A stretch of DNA of 64,000 bases from NCBI RefSeq assembly GCF_016906995.1, contig NZ_JAFBBD010000001.1, positions 310,001 to 374,000 of the forward strand, given 5' to 3'. Below are positions 28,690-37,699 of the stretch, one piece after another; positions within the stretch are counted from its first letter, which is position 1; each line of letters opens with the position of its first letter. Under the pieces are notes generated by a model. The model was not told the DNA's origin and did no database searches. It saw only the letters and a program-made list of their open reading frames with translations. Origin of the DNA: Spongiibacter marinus (GTDB lineage: Bacteria; Pseudomonadota; Gammaproteobacteria; Pseudomonadales; Spongiibacteraceae). The position numbers and the translations under genes were made by a program.

Positions 28690-28852
28690 AATCTCTCACT
28701 GTCTTTGGCTCAAACGCCCTAGTCTAAACCAGTCGCGACAATGGGCAAGAGTTCACAGCCCGGTAAAATCATTATGACAGTTCAGCACCTTGTTCCTACA
28801 ATACAGTAAAGGCAATTCGCGCAGACCCGCAGCAGCACTATGGAGCATACCC

Positions 28853-30670
28853 ATGGCCCTTCGCGGCTTTTTCAACCACTACTACTCCGACGCTGCCGCC
28901 GCACGCCTGTTAAGGGATGTGCGCTATATCCATATTCTGGCAGCAATGGGTGCTACGGCGCTGATGATCCTGCTGAGCCAGGAACTTCCTCGCTATTTCA
29001 TTACCAGCTGGCTGAGCACCCTGCTGTGTATCCAAGGCGGCCTAACCTTGATCCCAATGTTATTCCGCCACTATGGCTGCACTGACACCGTAAAAAACTG
29101 GCTGGTGCCTTACGGGGCGCTTAGCGTCTTGGGGCACCTGACCTGGGGCTGCCTGTTTTTGACGTTTGCCGACCATTTAACGCTGTGGCAGCAGATTTTG
29201 GTGATGCTGCTTTTGTTTGTGATTCTGTCCATGTCGATGCCCATGCTGGCGCGGTTTTACCCGCTGTTTTGCCTGGATGTTGTGATGCTTGGCCTGCCGT
29301 TTTTGGCGCTGCTGGCCGAGCGTCAGGATTTTGCATGGCAACTGTGGTTTGTGGCGGGGCTGCTACTCATGGGCACCCTCAGCCTGCTGTGTCGCGGCCA
29401 CACTGAGGCTCAACAGCACCTGGATGCGGTTAAGCGCGACCCACTTACCGGCCTGCTAAACCGCGAAGCCTGCATTACCGCTCTGGCAAGCGCGGCGGGA
29501 GAGACGCGCGGCGCGCTTATTTGCCGTCTGCACAACTATCGCGCCATCTGCGATGCTTTTGGCAATCGCGCTGGCGATGCGGTGCTACAACACTGCGCCA
29601 ACAGCCTGCGCTATGTCAGCGAACAGCAAAAGCTCACTGGCCGTGTTGGCGAAAACGAATTCTTTCTACCGCTGGCCGTTGCCGACTCGACGCTCTGGCA
29701 AAAACGCAGCCGACACCTGCTTCGCCAGATCGGCGCACAAATGAGCTGGGGGGAGCACCTTATCGCCCTCGATATCGGCATCGGTCTGGCGGCAATAGCC
29801 AGCAGCCCCGGAGCCGGTACGCCCGAAGAAGCCCTGCGCCACGCACAATTGGCGGCTGCCGTGCGCAACCCACACAGCCGGATCATCCAGTACCACCCCG
29901 AATTATGGGATCGGCTGCAGCGCGATGTCAGTCTGCGCTCAGCACTGCAAGGCGCTGCGTTATACGAGCAACTAACGCTGCACTTTCAGCCTATAAAGCG
30001 ACTGCGCGACGGCGCAATCAACGGTGCCGAAGCGCTGTTGCGCTGGCAGCATCCCGAGCTTGGGCCAATACCGCCCGACGAGTTTATTGCCATTGCAGAA
30101 CAGAGCGAGGTGATCAACGACCTTGGAGACTGGGTGATTCAGCAAGCCGCCAGGCACCTGGCTGAGATTCCCGGGGATGCGCCATTTTGCATTGCCGTGA
30201 ACGTATCGATGGCGCAATTTACCAGCCCGCGCTTACTGGCAAGCCTTCGCGATGCCGTTGCCGAACTGCCGTGCAATCGTCGCTTGGCGTTGGAAATTAC
30301 CGAGAGCGTGATGATGCTGGAGCCTTCGCTGGTTAACGATACGCTGGCAACCCTCGCCAGCCTCGGTGTCAAGGTCGCCCTTGACGACTTTGGCACGGGC
30401 TACTCGTCGCTGCAGTACTTGGCAACACTGCCCATTCATACGCTGAAAATCGATCGCAGTTTTGTCTCTGACCTGACTCAGGATAAACACCGAGCTGTGA
30501 TTAAGGTCATTATTGAAATGGCCCATGCACTGGGTATTAACGTTGTTGCCGAAGGCGTGGAGAGTGCCGGGCAACTGACTGTTCTCGAAGAGTATCACTG
30601 CGACGAAGTCCAGGGTTACCACATTGCCCGGCCGGCGCCATTTAGCTCGCTTGTTGCCGCACTGCGCTAA
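28853..30670 (+). CDS. Membrane c-di-GMP phosphodiesterase with degenerate GGDEF domain
   Basis: From the ATG at 28853 (GGAG upstream) the protein has 605 residues: about six hydrophobic segments (25-180), a GGDEF-type domain (190-360), and an EAL domain (365-605). The GGDEF signature reads GENEF (266-270), so cyclase activity is probably lost and the domain may sense GTP. The EAL site is complete: EAL at 393-395, Asn450, Glu481, the Asp511-Asp512 pair in LDDFGTGYSSL, Lys532 and Glu567, and EVQGY. It should hydrolyse c-di-GMP to pGpG at the inner membrane. The membrane sensor has no recognised ligand-binding motif. Confidence 0.92.
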   Translation: MALRGFFNHYYSDAAAARLLRDVRYIHILAAMGATALMILLSQELPRYFITSWLSTLLCIQGGLTLIPMLFRHYGCTDTVKNWLVPYGALSVLGHLTWGCLFLTFADHLTLWQQILVMLLLFVILSMSMPMLARFYPLFCLDVVMLGLPFLALLAERQDFAWQLWFVAGLLLMGTLSLLCRGHTEAQQHLDAVKRDPLTGLLNREACITALASAAGETRGALICRLHNYRAICDAFGNRAGDAVLQHCANSLRYVSEQQKLTGRVGENEFFLPLAVADSTLWQKRSRHLLRQIGAQMSWGEHLIALDIGIGLAAIASSPGAGTPEEALRHAQLAAAVRNPHSRIIQYHPELWDRLQRDVSLRSALQGAALYEQLTLHFQPIKRLRDGAINGAEALLRWQHPELGPIPPDEFIAIAEQSEVINDLGDWVIQQAARHLAEIPGDAPFCIAVNVSMAQFTSPRLLASLRDAVAELPCNRRLALEITESVMMLEPSLVNDTLATLASLGVKVALDDFGTGYSSLQYLATLPIHTLKIDRSFVSDLTQDKHRAVIKVIIEMAHALGINVVAEGVESAGQLTVLEEYHCDEVQGYHIARPAPFSSLVAALR

Positions 30671-30752
30671 TCCTGCGCTGGCCGAGTAGGCTGTGCAGTC
30701 GGTATCATGCGCCGTCACATCCTTGCGCTGCGCCGTAATTTAAAGAGCTGTA

Positions 30753-31526
30753 ATGACCGAACTCGCACCCCTGCAATATATCCTGATTGGGCTGATTTTT
30801 GTCTGGAGTGGCTTTGTTCGCTCCGGCCTTGGCTTCGGTGGCGCGGTGCTCTCGCTGCCCTTTTTGTTGCTGGTACACAACGCGCCGCTCGTGTACCTGC
30901 CGCTGATCTCCGTTCACTTACTGGTGTTTTCATCGTTAACCATCGCCCTGAATAATCGTCAGCGCCTCGGGGGCAGCAGCAGCGCCCAGAGCACGGTGGA
31001 CTGGCAGTATTTATGGAAGGCGCTGGCAGTGATGATCGGCCCCAAATTACTCGGCGTCTTCGGTTTGATTACCCTGCCCAGCGGCGTACTCAGCGGTATT
31101 ATTTTTAGTATCGTGATGCTGTATTCACTGAGTTATATTTTTAATAAGCCATTTCGCAGCAACAACCGCCTGGTCGATGCCGTGTTTCTAATGGCCGGGG
31201 GCTATATCAGCGGTACCTCACTCATCGGCGCGCCGCTGATCATAGCGGTGGTCGCCCAACACGTCGCCAAGGAGCGCCTGCGCGACACACTGTTTGCGCT
31301 ATGGTTTATTCTGGTGACGATCAAAATGGCTGCTTTCGTCTGGGCCGGTGTAGACCTGCAGCTCATTCACCACCTCTGGTTGCTCCCCTGTGCTGCCGTT
31401 GGCCATGTTATCGGCCTGCGGGTACACGACCGCTTGCTACAGGCCGAAACGCCGATATTTTTCCGGGTAGTCGGTAGCGTGCTGTTGGCCATTAGTGTGG
31501 TTGGTTTATTTTCAGCGTTTCGCTAG
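30753..31526 (+). CDS. TSUP family permease (TauE/SafE-like)
   Basis: A 257-residue membrane protein with about eight hydrophobic segments in the two-repeat form of the TauE/SafE (TSUP) family, including GFVRSGLGFGGAVLSLPFLL at the start and GGYISGTSLIGAPLIIAVVAQH at the second repeat. Members export sulfite, sulfoacetate or other organic anions. No sulfur metabolism gene is adjacent, so the substrate is unknown. It is convergent with the sodium-solute symporter gene. Confidence 0.88.
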   Translation: MTELAPLQYILIGLIFVWSGFVRSGLGFGGAVLSLPFLLLVHNAPLVYLPLISVHLLVFSSLTIALNNRQRLGGSSSAQSTVDWQYLWKALAVMIGPKLLGVFGLITLPSGVLSGIIFSIVMLYSLSYIFNKPFRSNNRLVDAVFLMAGGYISGTSLIGAPLIIAVVAQHVAKERLRDTLFALWFILVTIKMAAFVWAGVDLQLIHHLWLLPCAAVGHVIGLRVHDRLLQAETPIFFRVVGSVLLAISVVGLFSAFR

Positions 31527-31545
31527 GGCGACGCGCTACCTCCAT

Positions 31546-32970
31546 TCAGGAGATCGCTTCCGTCACTGGCTGCCCGCGCCGGTAAATACGACTGACCCCA
31601 TACACCGCCACCCCGGCAAGAATACCGGGCAGGCCTTCATAGACCATGTTGTGAAGGTCGAAATAACGCCACAGTAGTGCCGTGCTGATCCCAACCACAC
31701 TCATCGCAATACTGACGCCCTGGCCGGGGCGGCCGCCAAAAATAAGCACCAGCAACAGCGGCACAAACGCACTGGCTAATCCGGACCACGCCATAACCAC
31801 CATGGCGAAAACGCTTTGCGCACTGAGTAGCGCCCAGGCCAGAGCCGTGGCGGTAATACCAAACGTAGACAGTTTTAACAGCCAGGGCTTTTCAATATTT
31901 TGCGGCAACAGGTCGTGAGTTAGCGCCGCCGATGAGCTGAGAATTAACGAATCGGCAGTGGATAGCGTCGCGGCAAACACCCCGGCGAGAATCAGGCCGA
32001 CCAGCACCGGCGGTAAAAGCTGTTGCGCCATAGTTGGCAGAGCGAGCTCAGCGTCGAAGCTACCGGCCTCGGGCAAGTAGAGCCGCGACAGCAAACCAAC
32101 AGACGTGGCCATTAAGTAAAAAGCGGTAAACCACAGGTAATACCACTGGCGTGCGCGGTTCATATCCCCACCATCTCGCAGCGTCATAAACCGCACCATC
32201 ACATGGGGCTGACCAACCACGGACAGGCCGGCAAATAACCAGCCCAATGCGAATAACACCGCCCCAGCGACACCGGGAAAGGCAAGATCCTGAGGAAACC
32301 AGTTCATATAATCGGGCACGTCGCGCAACTGAGACAGTGTCGCTTGAGCCCCGCCCAGGCCATCGACCGCCACCCACAGCAGCAGTCCCATCGCAGAGAT
32401 CATCACCATCGACTGCGCGGCATCAGTCCAGATTGATGCGCGGATACCGCCCGCCAGGCAGTACATCAACACCAGTACGGCACCACTGACCGCCCCCGCC
32501 CAAATTGGCCAATCAAACAAGACGTGCAAGGCCTTACTACCGGCAAGCAGTTGCGCGGCGGCGTAAGCGACTAACAGCAACAAACAAATGCTTGCAGCCA
32601 GCCGTTGGTAGGCGGGTTTTGTGCCACCGGACCAGGACGACAACACGCCGATATAACTGACCTCGCTGCGTTTTTCCGTCATCGTCCGCAGGCGACGGTG
32701 CACAAAGTGGGACGCGATAAAGTCGCCACCAATCCAGCCCAACATAACCCAAAAAGCGGATAAGCCGACGGTGTAGGTATAGCCGATAACGCCGATAAAC
32801 ATATAGCCACTGTTATTCGTGGCCACGGCAGAAAGGCCGACGAGCCAGGGCTTAACGCTATTGCTGGCAAGGTAGTAATCCTTGCTCTGGTGACTACTAA
32901 AGAAAAGGGAAGAGAGGCCAATAAGGACGAATAGGCTTAAAAAAGCAATAAAACTCCAGGCAGTAAGCAT
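31546..32970 (-). CDS. Sodium/solute symporter (SSS family), in the ectoine operon
   Basis: A 474-residue permease with about 13 hydrophobic segments and SSS-family features: KDYYLASNSVKPWLVGLSAVATNNSGYMF near the start, GGIRASIWTDAAQ, and ATLSTADSLILSSSAALTHD at the sodium-binding helix. It resembles PutP-type sodium/proline symporters. It is the last gene of the run ectA-ectB-ectC-ask-TPR-symporter on the same strand, 36 bp behind the TPR gene with a good ribosome site (AGGAAG). This makes uptake of ectoine, proline or another compatible solute likely, by inference. Confidence 0.87.
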   Translation of the reverse strand: MLTAWSFIAFLSLFVLIGLSSLFFSSHQSKDYYLASNSVKPWLVGLSAVATNNSGYMFIGVIGYTYTVGLSAFWVMLGWIGGDFIASHFVHRRLRTMTEKRSEVSYIGVLSSWSGGTKPAYQRLAASICLLLLVAYAAAQLLAGSKALHVLFDWPIWAGAVSGAVLVLMYCLAGGIRASIWTDAAQSMVMISAMGLLLWVAVDGLGGAQATLSQLRDVPDYMNWFPQDLAFPGVAGAVLFALGWLFAGLSVVGQPHVMVRFMTLRDGGDMNRARQWYYLWFTAFYLMATSVGLLSRLYLPEAGSFDAELALPTMAQQLLPPVLVGLILAGVFAATLSTADSLILSSSAALTHDLLPQNIEKPWLLKLSTFGITATALAWALLSAQSVFAMVVMAWSGLASAFVPLLLVLIFGGRPGQGVSIAMSVVGISTALLWRYFDLHNMVYEGLPGILAGVAVYGVSRIYRRGQPVTEAIS

Positions 32971-33006
32971 AGGCTTCCTATTATTACTGCCCGGTGCCGA
33001 GCAGCG

Positions 33007-33897
33007 TTAAATATTATCGTTAACCGTTGGCTCTAGCAGCTCGTGTACCAGCGGGTGCTCACGCAGTGATTCCAGTGCGGGGTCCCGCTCCAGCTCTTCG
33101 CGATAGGCCTCGGCCTGAGCAACCGCCTTGGCAAAGTAGCGAGCGGCATCGTCGAGGTTGCCCATTGCCGAGTGTGCACAGGCCAACTGGTAAAACGCAT
33201 GACCGTTGGTTTCGTCGAGACTCAGCGCCTGGTTACACAGGTTAACCGCCCACTGGGGCTCACCCTGGTCCAGCGCGGCATCGGCCTTATAGGTAATGGC
33301 TTCAATATCGCTGGGGCGAATGGCAAGTATTTGATCGTAGATGCCAATTTTACCCGCCGGACTGGCCTCCTGACTGGCGCGCAACCACAGCGAATGGATC
33401 TCCTGCGTACGGTTGATTTCCTCGCGGTTGGACTCGATGTGCTCAGTTTCTTGTTTGAGTTGTCGCTCTATCACGCGTAGGCGCTTTTCGTATTCTTCAA
33501 CGATGTCCGCAACCTGCTCATTGGCAACGCTGTGAACCTTGTCGCGAATATCACGCAGGGAATTCCAGCCGATCAACACCAGCGCCGAACTGACACCGGC
33601 GATCAGATAGAAGAAGTAGGTAACGGTATTGGTGGCGTAAGACACCGCTTTATCTGCAGCGCCAAGCTCGCGATCCACCACTTCCTGAGTGAGTTCGCGG
33701 TGCTTGCGCTCCATATCCACCCGCAGCGAACGCACTTCATCGAGGATATAGCGCTCGATGAAGGGCGAGTAGAGCGGCTCTTGAAGTTGATCAATATGCT
33801 GATCAACTTGTGTGTCGCTGACCTCTTGCTCCGAGTCGGCAAACGCCATTAAGGGAAGTAGCGCTGCCACTATCCAGCACAGGGTCAAGCCACGCAT
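33007..33897 (-). CDS. Membrane-anchored coiled-coil/TPR protein in the ectoine operon
   Basis: A 296-residue protein. It has a cleavable signal (1-20, AFA-DS), a charged helical stretch (25-85), one transmembrane segment (about 92-111, YFFYLIAGVSSALVLIG), a coiled coil (112-165) and a C-terminal TPR-like region (about 170-270) with the pattern DEALD/A, YQLACAHSAMGNLDDAARYFAKAV. With the signal removed, the N-terminal part would be periplasmic and the TPR part cytoplasmic. Its start overlaps the aspartokinase gene by 13 bp, so it is part of the ectoine transcript. No known ectoine enzyme has this architecture. Function unknown; an osmotic sensor or assembly scaffold is a guess. Confidence 0.85.
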   Translation of the reverse strand: MRGLTLCWIVAALLPLMAFADSEQEVSDTQVDQHIDQLQEPLYSPFIERYILDEVRSLRVDMERKHRELTQEVVDRELGAADKAVSYATNTVTYFFYLIAGVSSALVLIGWNSLRDIRDKVHSVANEQVADIVEEYEKRLRVIERQLKQETEHIESNREEINRTQEIHSLWLRASQEASPAGKIGIYDQILAIRPSDIEAITYKADAALDQGEPQWAVNLCNQALSLDETNGHAFYQLACAHSAMGNLDDAARYFAKAVAQAEAYREELERDPALESLREHPLVHELLEPTVNDNI

Positions 33898-35324
33898 ATT
33901 GCCTCTCCGTGATCATGGACTTCTACTAAACAACGGTGCAGGTTGGCGACCGCTGCCTCGTAGTCATCTTCATTGATCACGAACTGCATGTCCACTTGAC
34001 GCATAGACTGGTGCATAGCCAGCACACTGATATCTGCCGACGCCAATGCCGAGACCGTTTTTGCCAGCATGCCAGGCACTTTCATATCGCTGCCGATGGC
34101 GGACACAATAGCCACCTTGCGCGTACTGACCTCTGCCGTCGTAAACTCATCACTGACCGCTTTAACAATGCGCTTAACCGTTTTCAGGTTGGTGCCCAAG
34201 TAGTGGGTGATGGTGTTGGCGTTGATATCTTTGGTGATCACCGTCGCTTTAAAGCGAGAGATCGCACTGAGTATTTTCTGCTCGTAATCCCACAGCGAGC
34301 CAACCATGTCTTGGTCGAAAACTTCCAGCGCGTACACTTGCTTGCGGCCCGCAATAATTTCTACACAGGGTCGCTCACTGGTGTATTCACCATCGATTAA
34401 GGTGCCGCTGTGCTCGGGTTCAAAGGTGTTTTTCACCCGCAACGGAATATTGTCCTGGCGCAGGCCCTTGGCTGCGCGCGGGTGAATCGCCTCCATGCCA
34501 AGGTTGGCCAGCTGATCGGCAACATCGTAGTTAGTGCGGCCGATCGGCACGACCTTCTCGGCACCCACTAAACGCGGATCAGCACTACTGAGGTGATACT
34601 CCTTGTGAATAATCGCTTCGTCGGCCTTACTCATCACCGCCAAACGGCTAAAGGTCATCTCGCTGTAGCCGCGGTCAAAAGTCGCCATCAAGCCTTCGCT
34701 GCAGTAGGCGTAACCGGTGACGATGGGCAGCTCTTTTTGCACATCAATTTTATCCAGCTCGCGCAGAATGTGTGCATCCAAGGGGATTGCCGACTCCATT
34801 CTCCAACCGGAAAGGTCAACAAAGCGCGCGTTAATACCGTCGCGCTGCAGCAGCTTGGCGGTATTCCAGGCACTGTGAACTTCGCCAATGCTGGCCAGCA
34901 TTTCACGCACCGTTAGCAGGTGGTCTTCCAAACCAAAGTGGCCGTGCTGGCACAGGCGGTGCAAGTTGTCCATGCAGCGCTCGGCCTCGAATAAGCGGCC
35001 ATCAATAAACGCATTGGCCTCATTGAGCTGCTCGGCGTCGTCGAACAACTCCTCATTAATTTGGTGCAGGGCTTTGGCCACATTGCGCAGCGCTTCCCGC
35101 CACAATGCTTCGCTGCCTTCGTCGTCGGCAAATAAACCGTAGACACCGGGGTTACCGTTGCGCTTGTTCTCCAGCAGCATGTCGGTTACACCACCGTAGG
35201 CAGACACAACAAAAATTCTGCCGTACAGGTGGTCGCCCTCGGCTCCCGCCAGGATGATATTGTCGCGCACCGCGGCGTAATCGCTCATCGACGTGCCGCC
35301 AATTTTTTCTACACTGTGTGACAT
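33885..35324 (-). CDS. ask: Aspartate kinase, ectoine-specific
   Basis: A 479-residue aspartokinase that makes aspartyl phosphate, the first step toward diaminobutyrate. It opens SVEKIGGTSMSDY instead of the usual KFGGTSV, and has the C-terminal ACT region (AIVSAIGSDMKVPGMLAKTVSALASADISVLAMHQS). Dedicated Ask_Ect enzymes of ectoine clusters look like this and escape lysine/threonine feedback in studied species (not visible here). The ATG at 35324 is chosen because GGAG sits seven bases before it; an in-frame ATG at 35336 is also possible. Located directly behind ectC. Confidence 0.94.
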   Translation of the reverse strand: MSHSVEKIGGTSMSDYAAVRDNIILAGAEGDHLYGRIFVVSAYGGVTDMLLENKRNGNPGVYGLFADDEGSEALWREALRNVAKALHQINEELFDDAEQLNEANAFIDGRLFEAERCMDNLHRLCQHGHFGLEDHLLTVREMLASIGEVHSAWNTAKLLQRDGINARFVDLSGWRMESAIPLDAHILRELDKIDVQKELPIVTGYAYCSEGLMATFDRGYSEMTFSRLAVMSKADEAIIHKEYHLSSADPRLVGAEKVVPIGRTNYDVADQLANLGMEAIHPRAAKGLRQDNIPLRVKNTFEPEHSGTLIDGEYTSERPCVEIIAGRKQVYALEVFDQDMVGSLWDYEQKILSAISRFKATVITKDINANTITHYLGTNLKTVKRIVKAVSDEFTTAEVSTRKVAIVSAIGSDMKVPGMLAKTVSALASADISVLAMHQSMRQVDMQFVINEDDYEAAVANLHRCLVEVHDHGEAICVA

Positions 35325-35377
35325 CGTATTCTCCATTCGGTCATTAAAAAGGACGTTATCCGCGTGCTTTTTAACAA

Positions 35378-35761
35378 TCAGTCAATGGGGTAAACGCCAT
35401 TTTCATCGTGAACTTCCTTGCCACTCAGTGGCGGATTAAATACACAGGCCATTTTCATGTCTTCGCTGCCGCCGCGAAGCAGGTGCTTGTCGTGCTTGTC
35501 GAGGATATACAGCGTACCGGGTTCAATTTTGTAGATTTTGCCGTCTTCAACCGTTTCAATCTCGCCATTGCCCGACATGCAGTACACGGACTCAAGGTGA
35601 TTCTGGTAGTGAATCGGCGTTTCGGTACCTGCAAGAATGGTAGTGATATGGAAAGAAAAACCCATATTGTCGTCTTTCAGCAGCATGCGCACACTTTGCC
35701 AATTGCCACCGTCAACTTTGCGTTCTGAATTTTCACACTCTTCTAATGTTCTTACGATCAT
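35378..35761 (-). CDS. ectC: L-ectoine synthase
   Basis: EctC cyclises N-gamma-acetyl-diaminobutyrate to ectoine. The 127-residue cupin protein starts [21 protein letters not shown] and has the metal/substrate region [23 protein letters not shown] and the late [15 protein letters not shown], all typical of EctC. It lies 91 bp behind ectB, with an intercistronic hairpin, and 53 bp before the aspartokinase start. Confidence 0.97.
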   Translation of the reverse strand: MIVRTLEECENSERKVDGGNWQSVRMLLKDDNMGFSFHITTILAGTETPIHYQNHLESVYCMSGNGEIETVEDGKIYKIEPGTLYILDKHDKHLLRGGSEDMKMACVFNPPLSGKEVHDENGVYPID

Positions 35762-35794
35762 TACTCGGTTTCCAATTTCTTTAGTCGATACAAC

Positions 35795-35815
35795 GGTCCG
35801 CCATTACGGCGGACC
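35795..35815 (-). other. Intercistronic hairpin between ectB and ectC
   Basis: GGTCCGCC (35795-35802) pairs exactly with GGCGGACC (35808-35815) around ATTAC. No T run follows on the minus strand. It may set the ratio of ectB to ectC message by pausing, partial termination or protection of the upstream RNA. Confidence 0.5.
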
Positions 35816-35852
35816 CAAATCGAGCCCGGGCGGGCCCGAACACAAGGCGGGA

Positions 35853-37124
35853 TTAAGACGCTTTCTTAACGTCTTTCAACAACACTTCCGAAACGGCATC
35901 GGCGACGATGTCCATGCCGCGAATCAGCTCGTCTTTGTCGATGGTCAGCGGGCAGAAACATTTTACGATGTGCCCACGGTTACCACAGGTTTCAATTACC
36001 AGGCCTCGCTCAAAACAGGCGCGGGCAACTGCATCGGCAGTATCGCCATCGGCAAGGGCAATGCCCTGCATCATGCCGCGACCTTTAACCGCCGCGCGCG
36101 TAACGCCGTAGCGGTCAGAAATTTTCTTAAAGCGGTCGCGCACAATCGCCGACTTTTCAATGATCTCGTTAGAGAAGCTTTCATCTTTCCAGAAATGGCG
36201 GATGGCAGCCGCTGCGGTAACAAAAGCGTGGTTATTACCACGGAAAGTACCGTTGTGCTCACCCGGTGCCCACACGTCCAGGTCCGGGCGCAACAATACA
36301 ATTGCGCAGGGCAGGCCGTAGCCACTCAGTGACTTCGACATAGTCACAATGTCGGGCTTAATACCGCTGGGCTCAAAGCTGAAGAAGGTACCCGTGCGGC
36401 CACAGCCGGCCTGGATATCATCCACAATCAACAGGATATCGTGCTTGCGGCACAGTTTTTCCAAGCCGCGCAACCAATCGCTATTGGCGACATTCAAACC
36501 GCCTTCACCTTGCACACACTCCACCAGCATCGCCGCCGGCAGATCGATACCCGACGACGGATCGCTAAGCAGCTTGTCCATCATCTTGATGGTGTCGGCA
36601 TCGCGACCGTGGTAACCGCAGAACGGCATACGCGAGATGTCGCCCAGCGCCACACCCGCACCGCCGCGGTGATGGCTGTTACCCGTTGCCGCAACACTGC
36701 CCAGAGTCACGCCGTGAAAGCCGTTGGTGAACGATACAATGGTATTGCGACCGGTCACTTTGCGCGCCAGCTTCATCGCCGCTTCGACGGCGTTGGTGCC
36801 AGTGGGGCCAGTAAACTGGAAGGTGTACTCCATATCGCGCGGCTTGAGGATGTTCTCGTTAAACGCGTCGAGGAAGTCGGCCTTGGCGTCGGTGTGCATA
36901 TCCAGACCATGGGTAATGCCGTCGCGCATGATGTACTCAACCAGCGCTTCTTTGAGCACTGGGTGGTTATGGCCATAGTTCAGCGTGCCCGCCCCGGCAA
37001 GAAAATCCAGGTATTTGTTGCCGTCAACGTCGTACAGGTATTCACCCTGCGCCTTATTAAACGTTACCGGGAATGAACGTGCATAACACTGCACTTCTGA
37101 TTCAAGCTGATCAAAAATAGTCAT
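35853..37124 (-). CDS. ectB: Diaminobutyrate-2-oxoglutarate transaminase
   Basis: EctB converts aspartate semialdehyde to L-2,4-diaminobutyrate with glutamate as donor. The 423-residue class III PLP aminotransferase has FLAGAGTLNYGHNHP near the start, DDIQAGCGRTGTFFSFE (Asp235/236), and the PLP lysine Lys264 in SKSLSGYGLP. The length is typical of EctB. Ribosome site AGAGGAC precedes the ATG. It lies 38 bp behind ectA in the ectoine operon. Confidence 0.97.
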   Translation of the reverse strand: MTIFDQLESEVQCYARSFPVTFNKAQGEYLYDVDGNKYLDFLAGAGTLNYGHNHPVLKEALVEYIMRDGITHGLDMHTDAKADFLDAFNENILKPRDMEYTFQFTGPTGTNAVEAAMKLARKVTGRNTIVSFTNGFHGVTLGSVAATGNSHHRGGAGVALGDISRMPFCGYHGRDADTIKMMDKLLSDPSSGIDLPAAMLVECVQGEGGLNVANSDWLRGLEKLCRKHDILLIVDDIQAGCGRTGTFFSFEPSGIKPDIVTMSKSLSGYGLPCAIVLLRPDLDVWAPGEHNGTFRGNNHAFVTAAAAIRHFWKDESFSNEIIEKSAIVRDRFKKISDRYGVTRAAVKGRGMMQGIALADGDTADAVARACFERGLVIETCGNRGHIVKCFCPLTIDKDELIRGMDIVADAVSEVLLKDVKKAS

Positions 37125-37162
37125 AATAATGTCCTCTTAGCATCCTTTAATGTTGTCGACCG

Positions 37163-37699
37163 CTATTGTTCTAAAGGGGGTCGAGGGAAGGGTCCGATGC
37201 GAAGCAACGCCTCGCTGTCGTGTTTTCCGTGGAAGTGGGCCTCGCGCTCGAACCAGATGTCGTGGTTCAGCTCGGTGTTCATATCCCGAGCAAAGCTGCG
37301 GAACAGTGCCCATGACGCCTCGTTGTCTGGCGTGATCGTCGTTTCTAAAAATCGCACATTGGCGCAGGCTGGCCGCTGCACAATTTCCTGCATCATTTTC
37401 TTCGCCAATCCCCGGCCACGTTGACTCTTATCAACCACAACCTGCCACACGAATACCGAGTCGGGCTTTGCCGGTGGGATGTAAGCGGAAATAAAGCCAA
37501 CCAGTTGGCCGTTTTCTTCGACGGCAACCGAGGTTTCTGCAAAGTGGGTGCACTGCAGTAAATTGCAGTAGACCGAATTCGGATCGAGGGGGGGGCTGTT
37601 CGCCACCAATTGATTGAGTGGATAGCCATCTTCCGCCGTTGGTTGGCGAAAATTTAGCTCAAAAGCGTCCGCTGACGTCGCTTCATTTGATTTCAACAC
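37163..37699 (-). CDS. ectA: L-2,4-diaminobutyrate acetyltransferase
   Basis: EctA acetylates the gamma-amino group of diaminobutyrate. The 178-residue GNAT protein has LNFRQPTAEDGYPLNQLVAN at the start, the acetyl-CoA motif SQRGRGLAKKMM and FLETTITPDNEASWALFRSFA, which is diagnostic for EctA. The start is a GTG (next codon TTG) with no obvious ribosome site. An in-frame TAA lies six bases upstream, so no longer start is possible. A 7-codon open frame (MNTNKLC) begins with ATG just upstream and ends across the GTG. First gene of the ectoine operon, divergent from ectR. Confidence 0.94.
   Translation of the reverse strand: MLKSNEATSADAFELNFRQPTAEDGYPLNQLVANSPPLDPNSVYCNLLQCTHFAETSVAVEENGQLVGFISAYIPPAKPDSVFVWQVVVDKSQRGRGLAKKMMQEIVQRPACANVRFLETTITPDNEASWALFRSFARDMNTELNHDIWFEREAHFHGKHDSEALLRIGPFPRPPLEQ

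Noticed and set aside
36441-37076. 211-residue open frame opposite ectB
   Set aside because: Shadow frame; the ectB frame carries all the aminotransferase motifs.
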